DNA of 60,000 nucleotides from Branchiostoma floridae (lineage: Eukaryota > Chordata > Leptocardii > Amphioxiformes > Branchiostomatidae), in assembly GCF_000003815.2 (NCBI RefSeq), contig NC_049994.1:15110659-15170658 (forward strand), in the 5' to 3' direction. The notes under the pieces were generated by a model. It worked only from the letters and a program-made list of their open reading frames with translations. It searched no databases and was not told the origin of the DNA. A program made the translations under genes and the position numbers. This document shows positions 21,259 to 32,332 of this stretch, piece by piece. How positions within the stretch are numbered: the first letter of the stretch is position 1; every line of letters begins with the position of its first letter.

Positions 21259-21554
21259 ATTGAATTGAATGAAGACCTTTATTGCACATTTTTGCCCCAC
21301 TGGGTTAAGTACAGGTCACACGGTAAGAATCACATATATGTAACAATAGAAACAATCATACACATCTATATATGCAGATGTGCGTCTAATCTATTCTATG
21401 ACATTGGGCTTCCTCTCGCTTCTTGGTAATTGCATAAATGTAGCTAGCTGTATGGTTGGTTAGAGTTGGTTTATCAAAAGCTGTCAGGAATATAAATTTC
21501 TCTTTACTGTTCAAGTGTCTAAAGTGGGGATATTTACTTAACACATAGTCATTA
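21259..21554 (-). mobile_element. LINE 3'-end insertion, cassette A
   Basis: On the minus strand a LINE C-terminus (YPHFRHLNSKEKFIFLTAFD, YAITKKREEAQCHR, stop at 21386) is followed by a tail ending GCAATAAAGGTCTTC. CATTAAT flanks both sides. Copy C (about 56950) has the empty site with one CATTAAT, so this is a target-site duplication. Confidence 0.75.
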
Positions 21555-22147
21555 ATACTGTGTTCTGCTGACCAGCGGGTTTCACCGCTGCTTTCAAACA
21601 TCTTGGATTCTGATGACATCAAGTTAGGGACTGACCACTTCATAGCAGGGGTCTGCACGGGCCGACAAAATGGACCAAAATCTGAAAGCACGGGCCGACA
21701 AAATGGACCAAAATCTGAAAGTCTGCACCCTGAACTGTTTCATCAATATGAAATTTCTCTCACATTTTCCATGAAAAGGGCTGCTACAAGTCTGGAATAG
21801 GCTAAAATGCTGTCTGGACTCAAACTGGGCCTTCTGCGGCTGCGTATAAGTGGTCATTGCCCTGAAACGCGCAGAAAGGACAATGTTTCCATTCTTACAA
21901 TCAAAATAACAATCATAATTCAGACATGCATGCTCATAAAGAAATGCAGTTGAAAGCAAAATCTTACAATTAGTGAATGGATTTTATTTTTTGTAAATTA
22001 ATTGTTCCTGTACATTTTGTTACGTTGTGACCCTAAGGCATAAATTCTTGTAGGAGATAAGTCTTTTTAGGGACAGTTCTGGTGCATTGATACTGCAGTA
22101 TTTTAGACTAAATAATTTTCACAGTACACTTCCCTATTGTATTGTGT

Positions 22148-22360
22148 AAATGCAGAAATGTTCGCGATGGTTTTATGTTCGCGGTTTTCGCGGTGACCAC
22201 TTTGACGCGAACTTAAAACCGCCGCGAACATTTTTCCATGGTAGTAAGAGACTACAGTGCATGGTGCTACCGCGAACTTAAAAATTAACCACCGCGAACA
22301 GTCATTTTCCCGCTACCGCGAAATTAAATCCCCGCGAACTTAAATGTGTTTACAGTACAT
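22148..22360. mobile_element. TTCGCGG-rich MITE (A)
   Basis: Same family as 4012-4211. It lies just past the terminal exon of the preceding gene, as do the copies at 43688 and 57512, so it was present before the cassettes duplicated. Confidence 0.75.
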
Positions 22361-22419
22361 ATTTTGTGCAGCTTTATGACTCGGATGCTTTAGCATAAAA
22401 ATGTAACAAAATTGTTGTT

Positions 22420-22899
22420 GTGCCTATATTTATCCTTAAAAACTCACAACGTGACTACTAGTGAAAGTATGTGCGCACAAAATGGTACAAGTGTACATTG
22501 TACACTCTTCATCTTAAACTCACAAACAAGATCAAAGTTACAAAAAGATTCTTATCAGAAGAGAGGTCAAGATTTTGATGTGTGAATGGTTGATGCATGG
22601 TAGATGTATCAAGATATATACACAAGATGATATGGAGATATGATTTAGGGCATGTACTGAAAACATTAGAATGCAGTGTACTCTATACACCAACAAGTAC
22701 TGAAACAGTATCTTAATATGTGACATTGAAATAAATGATCACAAGTAAAGTGATCTCCTTTGAGTCAAATCTGTGCAAAGTCAAAGATTACTAGTATTAA
22801 TTGTACCCACATACACAACATATGTCACATCAAGCAGAGAATGAAAACCATTTTCCTCAGTACATCAAACGAATATTGCTAAATTAAAACACATCAATT

Positions 22900-22942
<43 letters not shown>

Positions 22943-23223
22943 GTTTATATATATGACTGTATAGGAAAGGCTTGTGCGAAATAAATGCAAAACGTAGAAA
23001 TTGATGTGAGAAAACTGAGTATTACCATCAAACCATCATGTAAAACTCTGTTTTTCTCATATAGTCTTTGAAGTTCTTGTCAAAATGCCATACGCGCACA
23101 CACACATGGAAACCAGTCTGTTTCTCCTGTGCATTGTAGACAACTCTGTCCCTATGGCACTGCTTTCATGCTACGTTGTGAGGAGGAGTAGCCGTCAGTG
23201 CTGCTGGTCTCCATCCCACTACC
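22420..23223 (-). other. Shared 3'-terminal exon, gene B (Gly + TAG, then 3'UTR)
   Basis: The acceptor CCTCGATCCCAG precedes GG and TAG (23221-23219). The GON module of gene B leaves in phase 1, so the protein would end S-Q-G-stop. The AATAAA seen in copies B and C near the end has decayed here (ATAAAT at about 22430). The 3' limit is therefore a guess from homology. A (TA)n tract at 22902-22936 lies inside, and the alternative ATG frame stops early. Confidence 0.45.
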
Positions 23224-23295
23224 CTGGGATCGAGGGAGAGAGTAAATACTGAATCATTATCTTTGTTACACAATACCAACAAACGATCACTGTAT

Positions 23296-23850
23296 ATGAT
23301 CGTGTGGCGCGAACGGTAAAGTGTTGGGCGCCAACTCCAGAGGTCTCCAGTTCAAAACCGCTGACGATGTTATGCCCTTGGGAAAGGCACTTTACACGAC
23401 TTTCCTCACTAGGTAAATGAGTACCTAGCTAGCTTCGGTTAGGGCCATCCCTCGGATAGGAATTTACATAGAGGTCCCGTGTTTGGGAGAGCCACCCTTC
23501 GAGCACGATAAAGAACCCACCGCACTTATCGAAAAGAGTAGGGGTCCTTCCCAGTGTGAGTGGATCAATCCTTACAGTCTGGTCTCCGGGTTGACGCCTT
23601 GAAATGTGATAGTCACCGTTATATATCAACCCTTCCACAAATGTGGTAACAAAATGAATATACATGTAGATAATGACACATGTAAATCTTTGTCTTATAG
23701 GCCCCTTTCACCTACCGAAATTGAAACTGCTGGTGTGCCACAGGATTTAATGCCCTTAGCAAGGCACTTAACGCGACTTTCCTCACTTCACCTAGGTGTA
23801 AATGAGTACCGAGCTTCGGTTAGGCCGCCCCTTGGATAGGACAGGGGGGA
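23296..23850 (+). repeat. tRNA-derived SINE, complete copy plus a partial second copy
   Basis: The head (GTGTGGCGCGAACGGTAAAG, B-box region TCCAGTTCAAAACC) leads to the body CCCTTGGGAAAGGCACTTTA, GCTTCGGTTAGGGCC and TCGAAAAGAGTAGGGG and to a tail at about 23660. A second partial body starts near 23700 (GCAAGGCACTTAACGCGAC). This copy is the reference for the interrupted one at 493. Confidence 0.75.
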
Positions 23851-23889
23851 TCGGAGTATGTCCTATAGGATACTCAAAGCGTATGGGCA

Positions 23890-24236
23890 TATCTTAAAGG
23901 AACCTCTGTACCAATTTTCCGGTCAGTCGGTTGTAATACCAGGGTACAGGGGGCCTCTGTACCAAATTTCTGGTCATACGGTTGTAATGCCAGGGTACAG
24001 GGTAGCCTGAGTACCAAATTTTCGGTCATTCGGTTGTAATACCAGGGTACAGGGGGCCAAATTTGAGCTATATTTTGGGTACCTGAAACGAGGAACAGCT
24101 CGACGTGAAGTTCCTCAAAACACGTCATTCCACACGCAAATTTTCGGTCATTCGGTTGCAATACCAGGGTACAGGGGGCCTCTGTACCAAATTTTCGGGC
24201 ATTTGGTTGTAATACCAGGGTACGGGTAGCCTGAGT
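23890..24236. repeat. Tandem repeat, about 51-bp unit
   Basis: The unit GGGTACAGGGGGCCTCTGTA plus CCAAATTTTCGGTCATTCGG plus TTGTAATACCA recurs about five times with small changes. One break at about 24060-24135 holds unrelated sequence. A single related unit is at 12595-12660. Confidence 0.75.
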
Positions 24237-24660
24237 ACCTATGGCATCATTTCCGTGTCAAAATTTCGTATTGAAAAAGGTACCTTAAAGAAGCGAAAAT
24301 AGACGTTAACACGTCTACGATGCTTATGGCATCATTTCCGTGTCAAAATTTCCTACTGAAAAAGGTACCTTAAAGAAGCGAAAATAGACGAAAATACGTC
24401 TACGCTGCTTTGAACAAAACGTCGTTTTGGTAGGCATGAAGGGGCCTTTTGAACGATGCCCATACGTCCCCTTTACACAGATTTATAATTTCCGTGTCAA
24501 AATAACGTTTGCTAAAAGGTACCTTAAACAAGCAAAAATACGTGTACGATGTTTCAAGAGGGACGTTACGATATCGTAACGATAGCGTGCTACGATCTCC
24601 TGCAATATCGCATATCATAGCAACATTGAACAAAATATGTTCTATATATTCTACTATGGC
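24237..24660. repeat. Dispersed palindromic DNA element
   Basis: Two repeats of ATGGCATCATTTCCGTGTC...GGTACCTTAAAGAAGCGAA are followed by ACGTTACGATATCGTAACG (a perfect palindrome, about 24553) and TGCAATATCGCATATC. It matches 12270-12520 inverted and 30900-31150. Confidence 0.6.
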
Positions 24661-24689
24661 AATATATTTGTTTCAAAAATACGGGAGCT

Positions 24690-25095
24690 ATATACGTGAC
24701 ATTTTTCCTAAATTCACGTCAAATGGGACGTAAAATATGTGACGTCCGACCTATTACAAACACGTCACAGGCTACGTGCAAGATACATGACGTCTCTTTA
24801 TCAATAACTTAGTTAACGATTTAGTGACTGATGATTGATCCGTGTTTAATTCACGTCACGTCCGACATACCAAAAACATAAGGTACGTGACGTCTTTTAC
24901 AGATGTCGCACGTCACATCAGCCATACCAAAACACGTCACATGCTCCTTAACGTGTGACATAAGGTACGTGACCTCCTTTACAGATGTCACACGTCACAT
25001 GGTCCTGTGTTTAATTCAAAGGCACGTGACGTCTTTTACGTGTACATGTGACCTTAAATACGCCACGTCCGGCATACCTCAAACATGTTACACTT
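24690..25095. repeat. ACGTGACGTC-rich repeat
   Basis: Words GGTACGTGACGTCTTTTAC, CACGTCAC and ACACGTCACATG recur at irregular spacing and in both orientations. A similar block is at 30580-30684. It may be a MITE cluster. The CRE-like and E-box-like words are a by-product of the repeat. Confidence 0.5.
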
Positions 25096-25670
25096 CTAGT
25101 CCAATTCATCCGCCTGTTCGTAGCCACCGACTCAGCCGCGGATTCGTGATTAGACAGAACATAGCTACTCATTCAGATACTGATTCGACAAAATACGTAA
25201 ATTTCCTAAATTCGCCCCAAAACGCCGATGCATGTCAGATATTGTTTCAAATGGTCTGTAACAACTCTTCAAATGCGGATGATATTAGGAAGTAATATTT
25301 CAACGATAGAGTGCACTATTAGCTATTAGCAAACGAAACCTAGGAACAATATCATGAACTACGGCCAAATCACTAGCAGAAAAGCAAGTCAGGTCTTGCA
25401 AAATCCTACATTTTCAGAAAACCAATAAAATTTTACCGGATTTAATTAACGAGCCACAGCGGGCCTAATTGGTGATTAGAAACTGGCTGCTAAACAGGGC
25501 AACAGTGGGGGTCAGTGCAAAAGTAGCTTACCCGATATCCGACATTAGGATTTGGTATATCAGTTTTAATGACTGCTAGAGACGTAAACAATAATTTTCA
25601 GCAGTCAAATGGCTTTCCATTTCCCGTCGATAGATTCTACCATGAAATTCAAGTGATTAAAGTGACGCGC

Positions 25671-26130
25671 AAATTTAACAGACATCGATCATAGCATTAT
25701 GACCTCCGTTGCCATAAAGTTGACATATGATATGCGGTCGGGAGAAAGACGAAGCGGGGATTCCATTCTATTGACCCATTTAAACGATAAACAATAAACT
25801 GAGCATACAAATTAACAACTTCGACCAAACTATTTTCTATGATACAATAGTTCGTACGCTACGTTCCACAATTGGTAAATTTAACAGACATCATGGCGTT
25901 ATGACGTAAGGGTGCCGTAGGTTGACGTGCGGTCAGAAGGACGTCATGGCGGGCTTTCCACTCTATTGACCCAATTGAAAGTTTCATAGACAAGAAATTA
26001 AACATACAGCTTCGATCAAATTCTTTCCGTTTACACCGGAGTTTCTATGCTACGTACTCCAAGCCAGAAATTTAACAGACAGCAAGGCATTATGACGTCC
26101 GGGTGCCGTAAAGTTGACATATGCGGTCGG
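25671..26130. repeat. Tandem repeat, about 200-bp unit
   Basis: AAATTTAACAGACA starts a unit at about 25671, 25878 and 26069. Each continues with GCATTATGACGT-like, GGTGCCGTA and TGACATATGCGGTCGG words, and the first two with CTATTGACCCA. The copies are clearly diverged. The stretch 25100-25670 shows nothing recognisable. Confidence 0.6.
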
Positions 26131-26617
26131 AAAAACAACTCGTAGCGATGAGCGATGGCCACTTCATAAGCAGGAGAGAATCAAGGAGAGGAGTGACGTT
26201 TCATTTGAAACCTTCTGGAGGGCACAAAAGCATCAATGCCAGCCTGTAACAGAGATGCAACCTCTTCAGCACATTCGTCAGCCCTATTTGCGACTACACT
26301 TTGCCAGGGAGCGTCTCTGAGCAAGTCACGAAAACTATCCCAATCTGCCTTGACCTTGTTATAACTGTAGAGTGTCCTGTGTAAGGGTGATTCAAGTGCA
26401 TCCTTACAGTTCAGGGAAATCTCAGCTGATACTACTACGTGATCCGACTAACCAAGGTGGGTGGAGGTGGCTGCTGTGTGATTTGGCAAAAGTTTTGGTT
26501 AGAAGCTAAGAATAAGTCTATTATAGACTGTCCTGTAACCTGGTCAGAATAGCGGGTGTCGCCAAGTTTGGTAAGTTGAACACCACCACGAGTAAGACAG
26601 TCCCGACGTTTGTATCA
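26130..26617 (-). pseudogene. LINE fragment between endonuclease and RT
   Basis: On the minus strand RDCLTRGGVQLTKLGDTRYS and GQSIIDLFLAS lead to the end of an endonuclease domain, SDHVVVSAEI at about 26448-26420. Then come DWDSFRDLLRDAPW and AGIDAFVPSRRF, stopping at about 26170. One frameshift lies just before SDH. The SDH triad residue and the spacer are typical of non-LTR elements of the jockey/CR1 group. The stretch 26620-27585 holds nothing I recognise. Confidence 0.75.
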
Positions 26618-27585
26618 TAAGCCTCGTATACGACTGAAAATTGCCGTTTTTTTACGCTTTACTTTTGTTGCTTAGTCTAATAAAACCAGAAAGGATTGCT
26701 GACTGTCATTGTAGCCTACATTGCTTGGCAAAACATTGGTATAGTACAAAAATGACTGTAACAAACGTTACCATTGTTCGATGCTTTCTACGTTATCTAT
26801 TTGACCTGCTATTGGTGTTAAAAAAGCTGCCTACTTTTTATTGATGGTTTATTATTCATACATATACATACATACATGGACATACTAAAACAACGTTGCA
26901 GCCTGTTATACCTTGCTGTAAAACTGGCTGAATTGAATTAGTTTTAGTCGTAAAAGAAAAACCTTAATATATACAACGAAACATACTTATCAATCATCGA
27001 TACACACCAAGGCTAACATTAGCAGTAATCAACGTTACCATGTAGTAATAATGTGACATTATAAACAGGCTATAAATCAGTATTTAAGAGTGTGGACAAG
27101 TATGGAATAGCACTGTTTTTGTATCTATCATATTTGGCAAAAGGTATGCTAAGCTCGAGCCCTCGTTTCAAACCTCTGTTGTGAACTTCATTACGTGTAG
27201 CTGGCAACCAGCTTCGAAAAGTGGGTGAATTAAACATGGATTTCGCGAACTTAAGACATAGAAATTCTCTTCTTGCTTTTAAAGTGCAAATATCTAGCCT
27301 ACATAGAGCTTTGGCATTTTAGATGTCGCTATGTATATGCACGTCCCCTTATAACTAAATGATATAATGAAAACAGCATCTTTTCGATGGAAAAAAGCCC
27401 AAAATGATACATAACCAATGAGTTTTAAAAATACCTTTTCACTTTTGTTTATCGATAATAAAGTGAATTTCCTAAACAGTCAGGTAGATTTGACAAAAAT
27501 GAGCTTATTTATTTTTCGAACGTAAAATAGCTATTGAAAACATTTCAATGAGAATGAGCCGTTATAATTAACGTGTTGTAGTTAC

Positions 27586-30318
27586 CTTGTGAGGGTGTCA
27601 GATATATTTTCTCTCCATCGGGCCGGCAGTAGCCACACCATCCACCACATCGGGCAGAGGCAACCTGAAAAAATGAAAAACATTTCAATCAACATATCAA
27701 AGAGTATATAAACGAAATATTTTTCTAGTTGATGATATTTAAAGATGTTGATTTTTCTTGTTAATGATATTTAAAGATCTTGGAGTTGGGGATGGGTTAT
27801 ACCGTGGATCCATTGAGTTTTAAGTGAAAGATTTTGCTGCATGGATGCGCGTCAAACCATTAACCCTATCTAGACGGGGGGGGGGGTGGCTAAAAGTGTC
27901 CGCGCCAACTTTGACGTCATATAACTGCCGAACGACGTGTGCTAGAACTACAAAACTTGGTGATTTTTCCTAAAATAATGTTGGCAGCAATTTTGAACAA
28001 AAATTTACTTTGTGATTTTTCGTGTTGCCATGGCAACGGGTTTCTGACAGGCATATTTTACAAAATTTACTAATTTCAGTTTGAATTATGAGATTTCATG
28101 GTTTCATTGCTAGACCAAACTTATTTATCTATATCATTAACATCCTGTGTAATTTTAAGTTACATTTTTAATTAAATATTCATAATTTATGCTAATTCGA
28201 TGACGTCATGGGTCAAAATCCAAGATGGCGGACAATGTAATTTTTAACGATGAATACATGTTATTTTACACGTGACAAATACCGTCAAAATCTTTTATTT
28301 TCTTACAAAACACAATCACTTGAACCTTTTTAGTCCACTTCTATTGGGTTTGGGGTTATATGTGGAAAAAATCGTATTTTAAAAAAATTCAAGCTTGTCG
28401 ATCCAAGATGGCGGACAAATGACGGACAAATGGCGGACAAATGACGTCATTTTCTGACGTCATATAGGCGTCAGTTTCGTCGTCATTGGCAACAAAAGAC
28501 TTGGCAGACTTAGACACCAATAAGATACCCTTTATAGTTGGTTTTGGTTATTGGTTATTGGGTGGGCCGACTACTCACTCTTTGCAGCCAGGGTCTGAAT
28601 TGCGAGGAGCTTACAATAGGCGAGGCTAAATCGCAAGGGTCTGGAGCGAGCTGCCATTCGGCGCTACTCAGGTGACCTCAACACGACTGTCGCAAGTGTC
28701 TGGAGCGAGCTGCAATTCGGCGCCACTCAGGTGACCTCAAAACACGGGACCTCCATTTAACGTCCTATCCGAGGGACGGCCCTAGCCGAAGCTAGGTACT
28801 CATTTTCACCTGAGTAAAGTGAGGAAAGTCGTGTTAAGTGCCTTTCCCAAGGACACAAGATCGGTGACACGCAGCCGGATTCGAACTCGCAACCTCTCTG
28901 TCACGGGCCGAACACACCGCTACGCGGTCCCACACAATATAGTCATCGTTTTGTTAAGTAACTTTAAGTATAGCGGAAATTTCATATTTAGACGGTTTTA
29001 GCCCAAAATATGACATTATGACGTCATAATTACGTCATATTACGTCATAACGATACAAAAATTACAGAAAATATAAAACTTTACTAGTACATCACTCCCT
29101 CTAAATTTGGTGATCGTAACCCAGGCGGTTTTGAAATTACGAAGGGGGAAGAGCCCCCCCCCCCCCCCCCGGCCCCAGGAATAAAAAAAAGCCCGGTCTA
29201 GATAGGGTTAAGTCATTACCGAACAGTAAGTTATAGACAGGCAACAAACCTTTCTGTCCTCCGAGAGAAACATGTCGTTGATGGTCAGATCTGCTGGGTA
29301 GCAGTCACCCATGACCCAGTGGACTTCTGGTGCCAGCGCAAGTCCCGTCCCAGTCAGATCCACTTTGAACGTTCCCTTAGCACACCCCTGTTTTGCTGAA
29401 TAACAGTCGCCTGCATGCCCGTAAGCAACATCATTTGGCCCTGGTGTCATTAGAAAATATATGTCACCTACAATTACTTCCTTGGCAAAAGTTGAGCAAG
29501 TCAAGCTAGAAAGTATCTATCATGATGGTGCAAATTGTTTGAGCAACAAACTGTTGACCAATTACATCATCAAACATCCTGCACAATCAACAAGAAAAAG
29601 AAATATTTTTTTCTCAGACTTGATGGCGTATTGACTTGAGGCATTCTTTCGAGTCAGTCATCCATGGGTCATTAACATTTGTGGCTGTCCATTATTAACA
29701 TTTAGCACTACTATTGTAAGGTAAGAACATGTTGAAATACCAGTGGTTTGAGCAAAGGTGTAGTCATCTCCAATAACTTCGATCCTGGATGTATTAAACT
29801 GGATTCTGAGCTTGCTGAACTTCGTGGTCCCTCGATTGTCGTATGGGTGCTTAAGACAATATAAAAGAAATCTTCATTGACACGACAAAAGTACAGCGAC
29901 TTACGTAAATATATCATCACAATGACGCTGGCCTTACACGTGTGTACCTTTAAATTAAAATCACTAAGACTAATTTGTTGTACAAATATATTAATAGCAA
30001 TTTAGTTTATCCTTCAACTAAACGTGGTCACTGTTGTGAACAGCTATACTTTGCTACCAATAGTTTCACCTACCTGTAATGAACCGGTGCATTGCGAGTG
30101 CCATGCGTAGACCAGTCGGTCAGCAAAGAAAATGGCATAGTTCTCATCAGGACCGGATGGTAGGGTTAGGAACTCTTTGGGTTCCCCAGATGCCATGTCA
30201 TGGCAATAGACGCCAAGGGCTACATCACTGTCCGTTGAAAAGGGGTAAAGTATGTACTCGCCGTCGTTGGCATTGGAGCGTAGAGATTTAGCTTCAGCGC
30301 ACGATGTGGGCTTGTGGC
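27586..30318 (-). CDS. GON domain, four exons, gene B
   Basis: The exons are 30318-30074 (245 bp), 29849-29741 (109), 29440-29250 (191) and 27664-27586 (79). Phases 1-0, 0-1, 1-0 and 0-1 join cleanly into 208 codons. The order shows PTSCAEAKSL, DGEYILYPF, VYCHDMASGEPKEFLTLPSG, ENYAIFFADRL, TKFSKLRIQFN, YGHAGDCYSAKQGCAKGTF, GTGLALAPEVHW, GDCYPADLTINDMFL and RCGGWCGYC. This is the GON domain, known from the C-terminus of ADAMTS9/20 and GON-1, complete with its end motif. No metalloprotease exons are nearby, so here it is a stand-alone head. It follows the hevein-like exon (phase 1) and precedes the terminal exon at 23223. Confidence 0.9.
27864..29207. mobile_element. piggyBac-like nonautonomous element
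   Basis: TTAA at 27860-27863 and 29208-29211 flanks inverted ends CCCTATCTAGACGGGG and CCCGGTCTAGATAGGG (1344 bp). TTAA duplication and CCC ends are piggyBac habits. No transposase is seen. A minus-strand SINE (28620-28935, with TCGAACTCGCAACC and AGGAAAGTCGTG) is inserted. It lies in the last GON intron. A diverged relative is at 46170-47118. Confidence 0.7.
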
Positions 30319-30544
30319 CTGTAAGAGTTAGTATTATGTTAATATTAAATGCTGTGGCTAAGTGACAAGCGATATGATTGCCTCAGCCAAGACAATCATG
30401 ATTTTTATATCTCATTTCAGCATCTAGGATCTAACTGCAGACTGTATTATCAACTAAACTTAGCGGCGGCGGCCATGCGCCAGTTCTGTCCTGCTAGCTC
30501 TGTTTTTGACGGAGATGTTTCAAATAGAACCATGATTGAACAGG

Positions 30545-31160
30545 GGGCGGGGCTTCAGGATCGGTCCATTCGGTCGCACATAAAAGACGTCATGTACCTT
30601 TGAATTAAACACAGGACCATTTGACGTGTGACATCTGTAAAAGACGTCACGTACCTTATGTCACACGATAAGGACCATGTTTGGNNNNNNNNNNNNNNNN
30701 NNNNNNNNNNNNNNNNNNNNNNNNNNNNNNNNNNNNNNNNNNNNNNNNNNNNNNNNNNNNNNNNNNNNNNNNNNNNNNNNNNNNCAAAAGGCTCCTTGGC
30801 GGCTACGGTAAGTATCTTGGGGTGGACGAGTCGTAGAAGGAGTATCGTCTGTTTTCGCGTCTTTAGGGAACGTTTTTCGTTAGGAAATTGTGACACGGAA
30901 ATGATTCCATAGGATGCTTTGAACAAAACGTCGTTTCGGTAGGCATGAAGGGGCCTTTTGAACGATGCCCATACGTCCCCTTTGCACAGCTTTACAATAT
31001 CCGTGTCAAAATAACGTTTTGGAAAAGGGTACCTTAAACAAGCGAAAATTCGTGTACGGTGTTTCAACAGGGACGTTACGATATCGTCACGATAGCGTGC
31101 TACGGTCTCCCGCAATATGGCATATCATAGCAACATTGAACCAAATATGTATGCTGTAAC
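30545..31160. repeat. Repeat cluster around a 100-N gap
   Basis: Bases 30580-30684 match the ACGTGACGTC repeat. N runs from 30685 to 30784. Bases 30900-31150 match the palindromic element of 24237-24660 (CGTTACGATATCGTCACG). It lies in the intron between the hevein-like and GON exons of gene B. Bases 31161-31480 show nothing recognisable. Confidence 0.6.
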
Positions 31161-31566
31161 GTGACAAGTCATACGGTACGTACACCCCCTTCTCACTCCA
31201 ACATAGTTATGCCCCTCTTGATCAAATGTTGAAGAACCTTTTATTGTGGGAAGATGTACTATTTGTCTTCTGACCATGCACAAAACAACGTCTTTTAATC
31301 TGTGCTCAATTACACATTGAAGAGGGAAACGCCATGCAGCTTCTTTCTGAGACTATATTTACTATTTGCATACCACAATTCCATCGACATTGCAGGCATA
31401 TAGGAACTAGTAAGTCTTCTTACGCATGCATGTTGTAGTAGGGTTGCTCCATGTTCCGTCACCTTGGCGACGGAAATGATGCCATAGGTATCGTTCTGGC
31501 ATGTACATTCAATGTCTTAATCTTTGCTGATAACAAAGCGATCTTTTGCATGTTCCAGTAAAGTAC

Positions 31567-31740
31567 CTGTGTTCCTGTAGTCGACACAGTCCGGACAGTC
31601 GCAGTGTGCTGCAGTGTTGCCGCACCAGTTGAACGGGGAGCAGCATGGGTAAATACCGTCAGGGTCGCATTCAGCAGGGTTACCGTCTGCAGCAGGGTAG
31701 CCCTCTCCGCACTGGTTGTCTTCACGCCACTTCTTAGGAA
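31567..31740 (-). CDS. Hevein-like Cys-rich exon, gene B
   Basis: Same 174-bp phase 1-1 exon as at 6671, reading PKKWREDNQCGEGYPA, NPAECDP and CCSPFNWCGNTAAHCDC, ending CVDYRNT. All Cys are kept. Replacements fall near the chitin-contact positions (GN to FN, Y to D). In gene B its phases fit the stalk exon upstream (37190-36638) and the GON exon downstream. It was copied together with the transposons to its right. Confidence 0.82.
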
Positions 31741-32332
31741 CTATCAAGAAATAATGCAGTAAGTAACGATTAGTCATATCATCATCATCATCATTAGTCA
31801 TATATGAACACGAAAAAGACAACCATGGCTAGAGACCCTTTGCTTTTAGACTCCTTATAATTTTGCTTTCGTTCTCAGTTTAGTTCATTCTTTGTTCATC
31901 GTTCTCCACAGCAAATGATTTATCTGTACCCTGACAAATGTCAAGGGGTTGTGAAATTTGATAACTTAGTCAAGAAACTTATATTTTAGGCAGTTTGTCT
32001 GTGTATCCCTATTGCAATACTGTGCACGTTTGTAGGCTTGTTTATGGTACGCATCTTAATGCGATATTTTGACACGAAAATTATAAAGATGAATTAAGGG
32101 ACGTTAGGAATCGTCCATTAGGCCAACTTTTGTCCTTCCGGGTTTTTTTTGGTGGTATAATTGAAGCATCATAGATGCATTTACGTTTTGTTTCTATTAT
32201 TCAAGGTACCTTTTTCATACGAAATTTTGACACGGAAATGATGCCATACGATACCGTGTTAAAAATCGTCTGAATTGCGATATCGTATACCTGATGACGA
32301 TAATTTAAGGTACGCCTTACAACGATATCTTA

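Larger units (their letters stand above)
17461..21855. repeat. Diverged inverted repeats bounding the cytoplasmic-exon region (A)
   Basis: About 240 bp at 17461-17700 (CCGCAGAAGGCTCAGTTCGA, GTGCAGGGTGCAGA) recur inverted at about 21600-21855 (CAAACTGGGCCTTCTGCGG, TCTGCACCCTGAACTG). The two arms enclose exon 1 and exon 2. The pair is also present around copies B (about 37960/43200-43400) and C (about 52910/57030-57210). A minus-strand frame through the right arm (QPQKAQFESRQHFSLFQ) is open but unrecognised. Confidence 0.55.

Noticed and set aside
22902-22936. TA repeat as a promoter TATA region
   Set aside because: A simple (TA)n microsatellite in the 3' part of the terminal exon region, absent from copies B and C.
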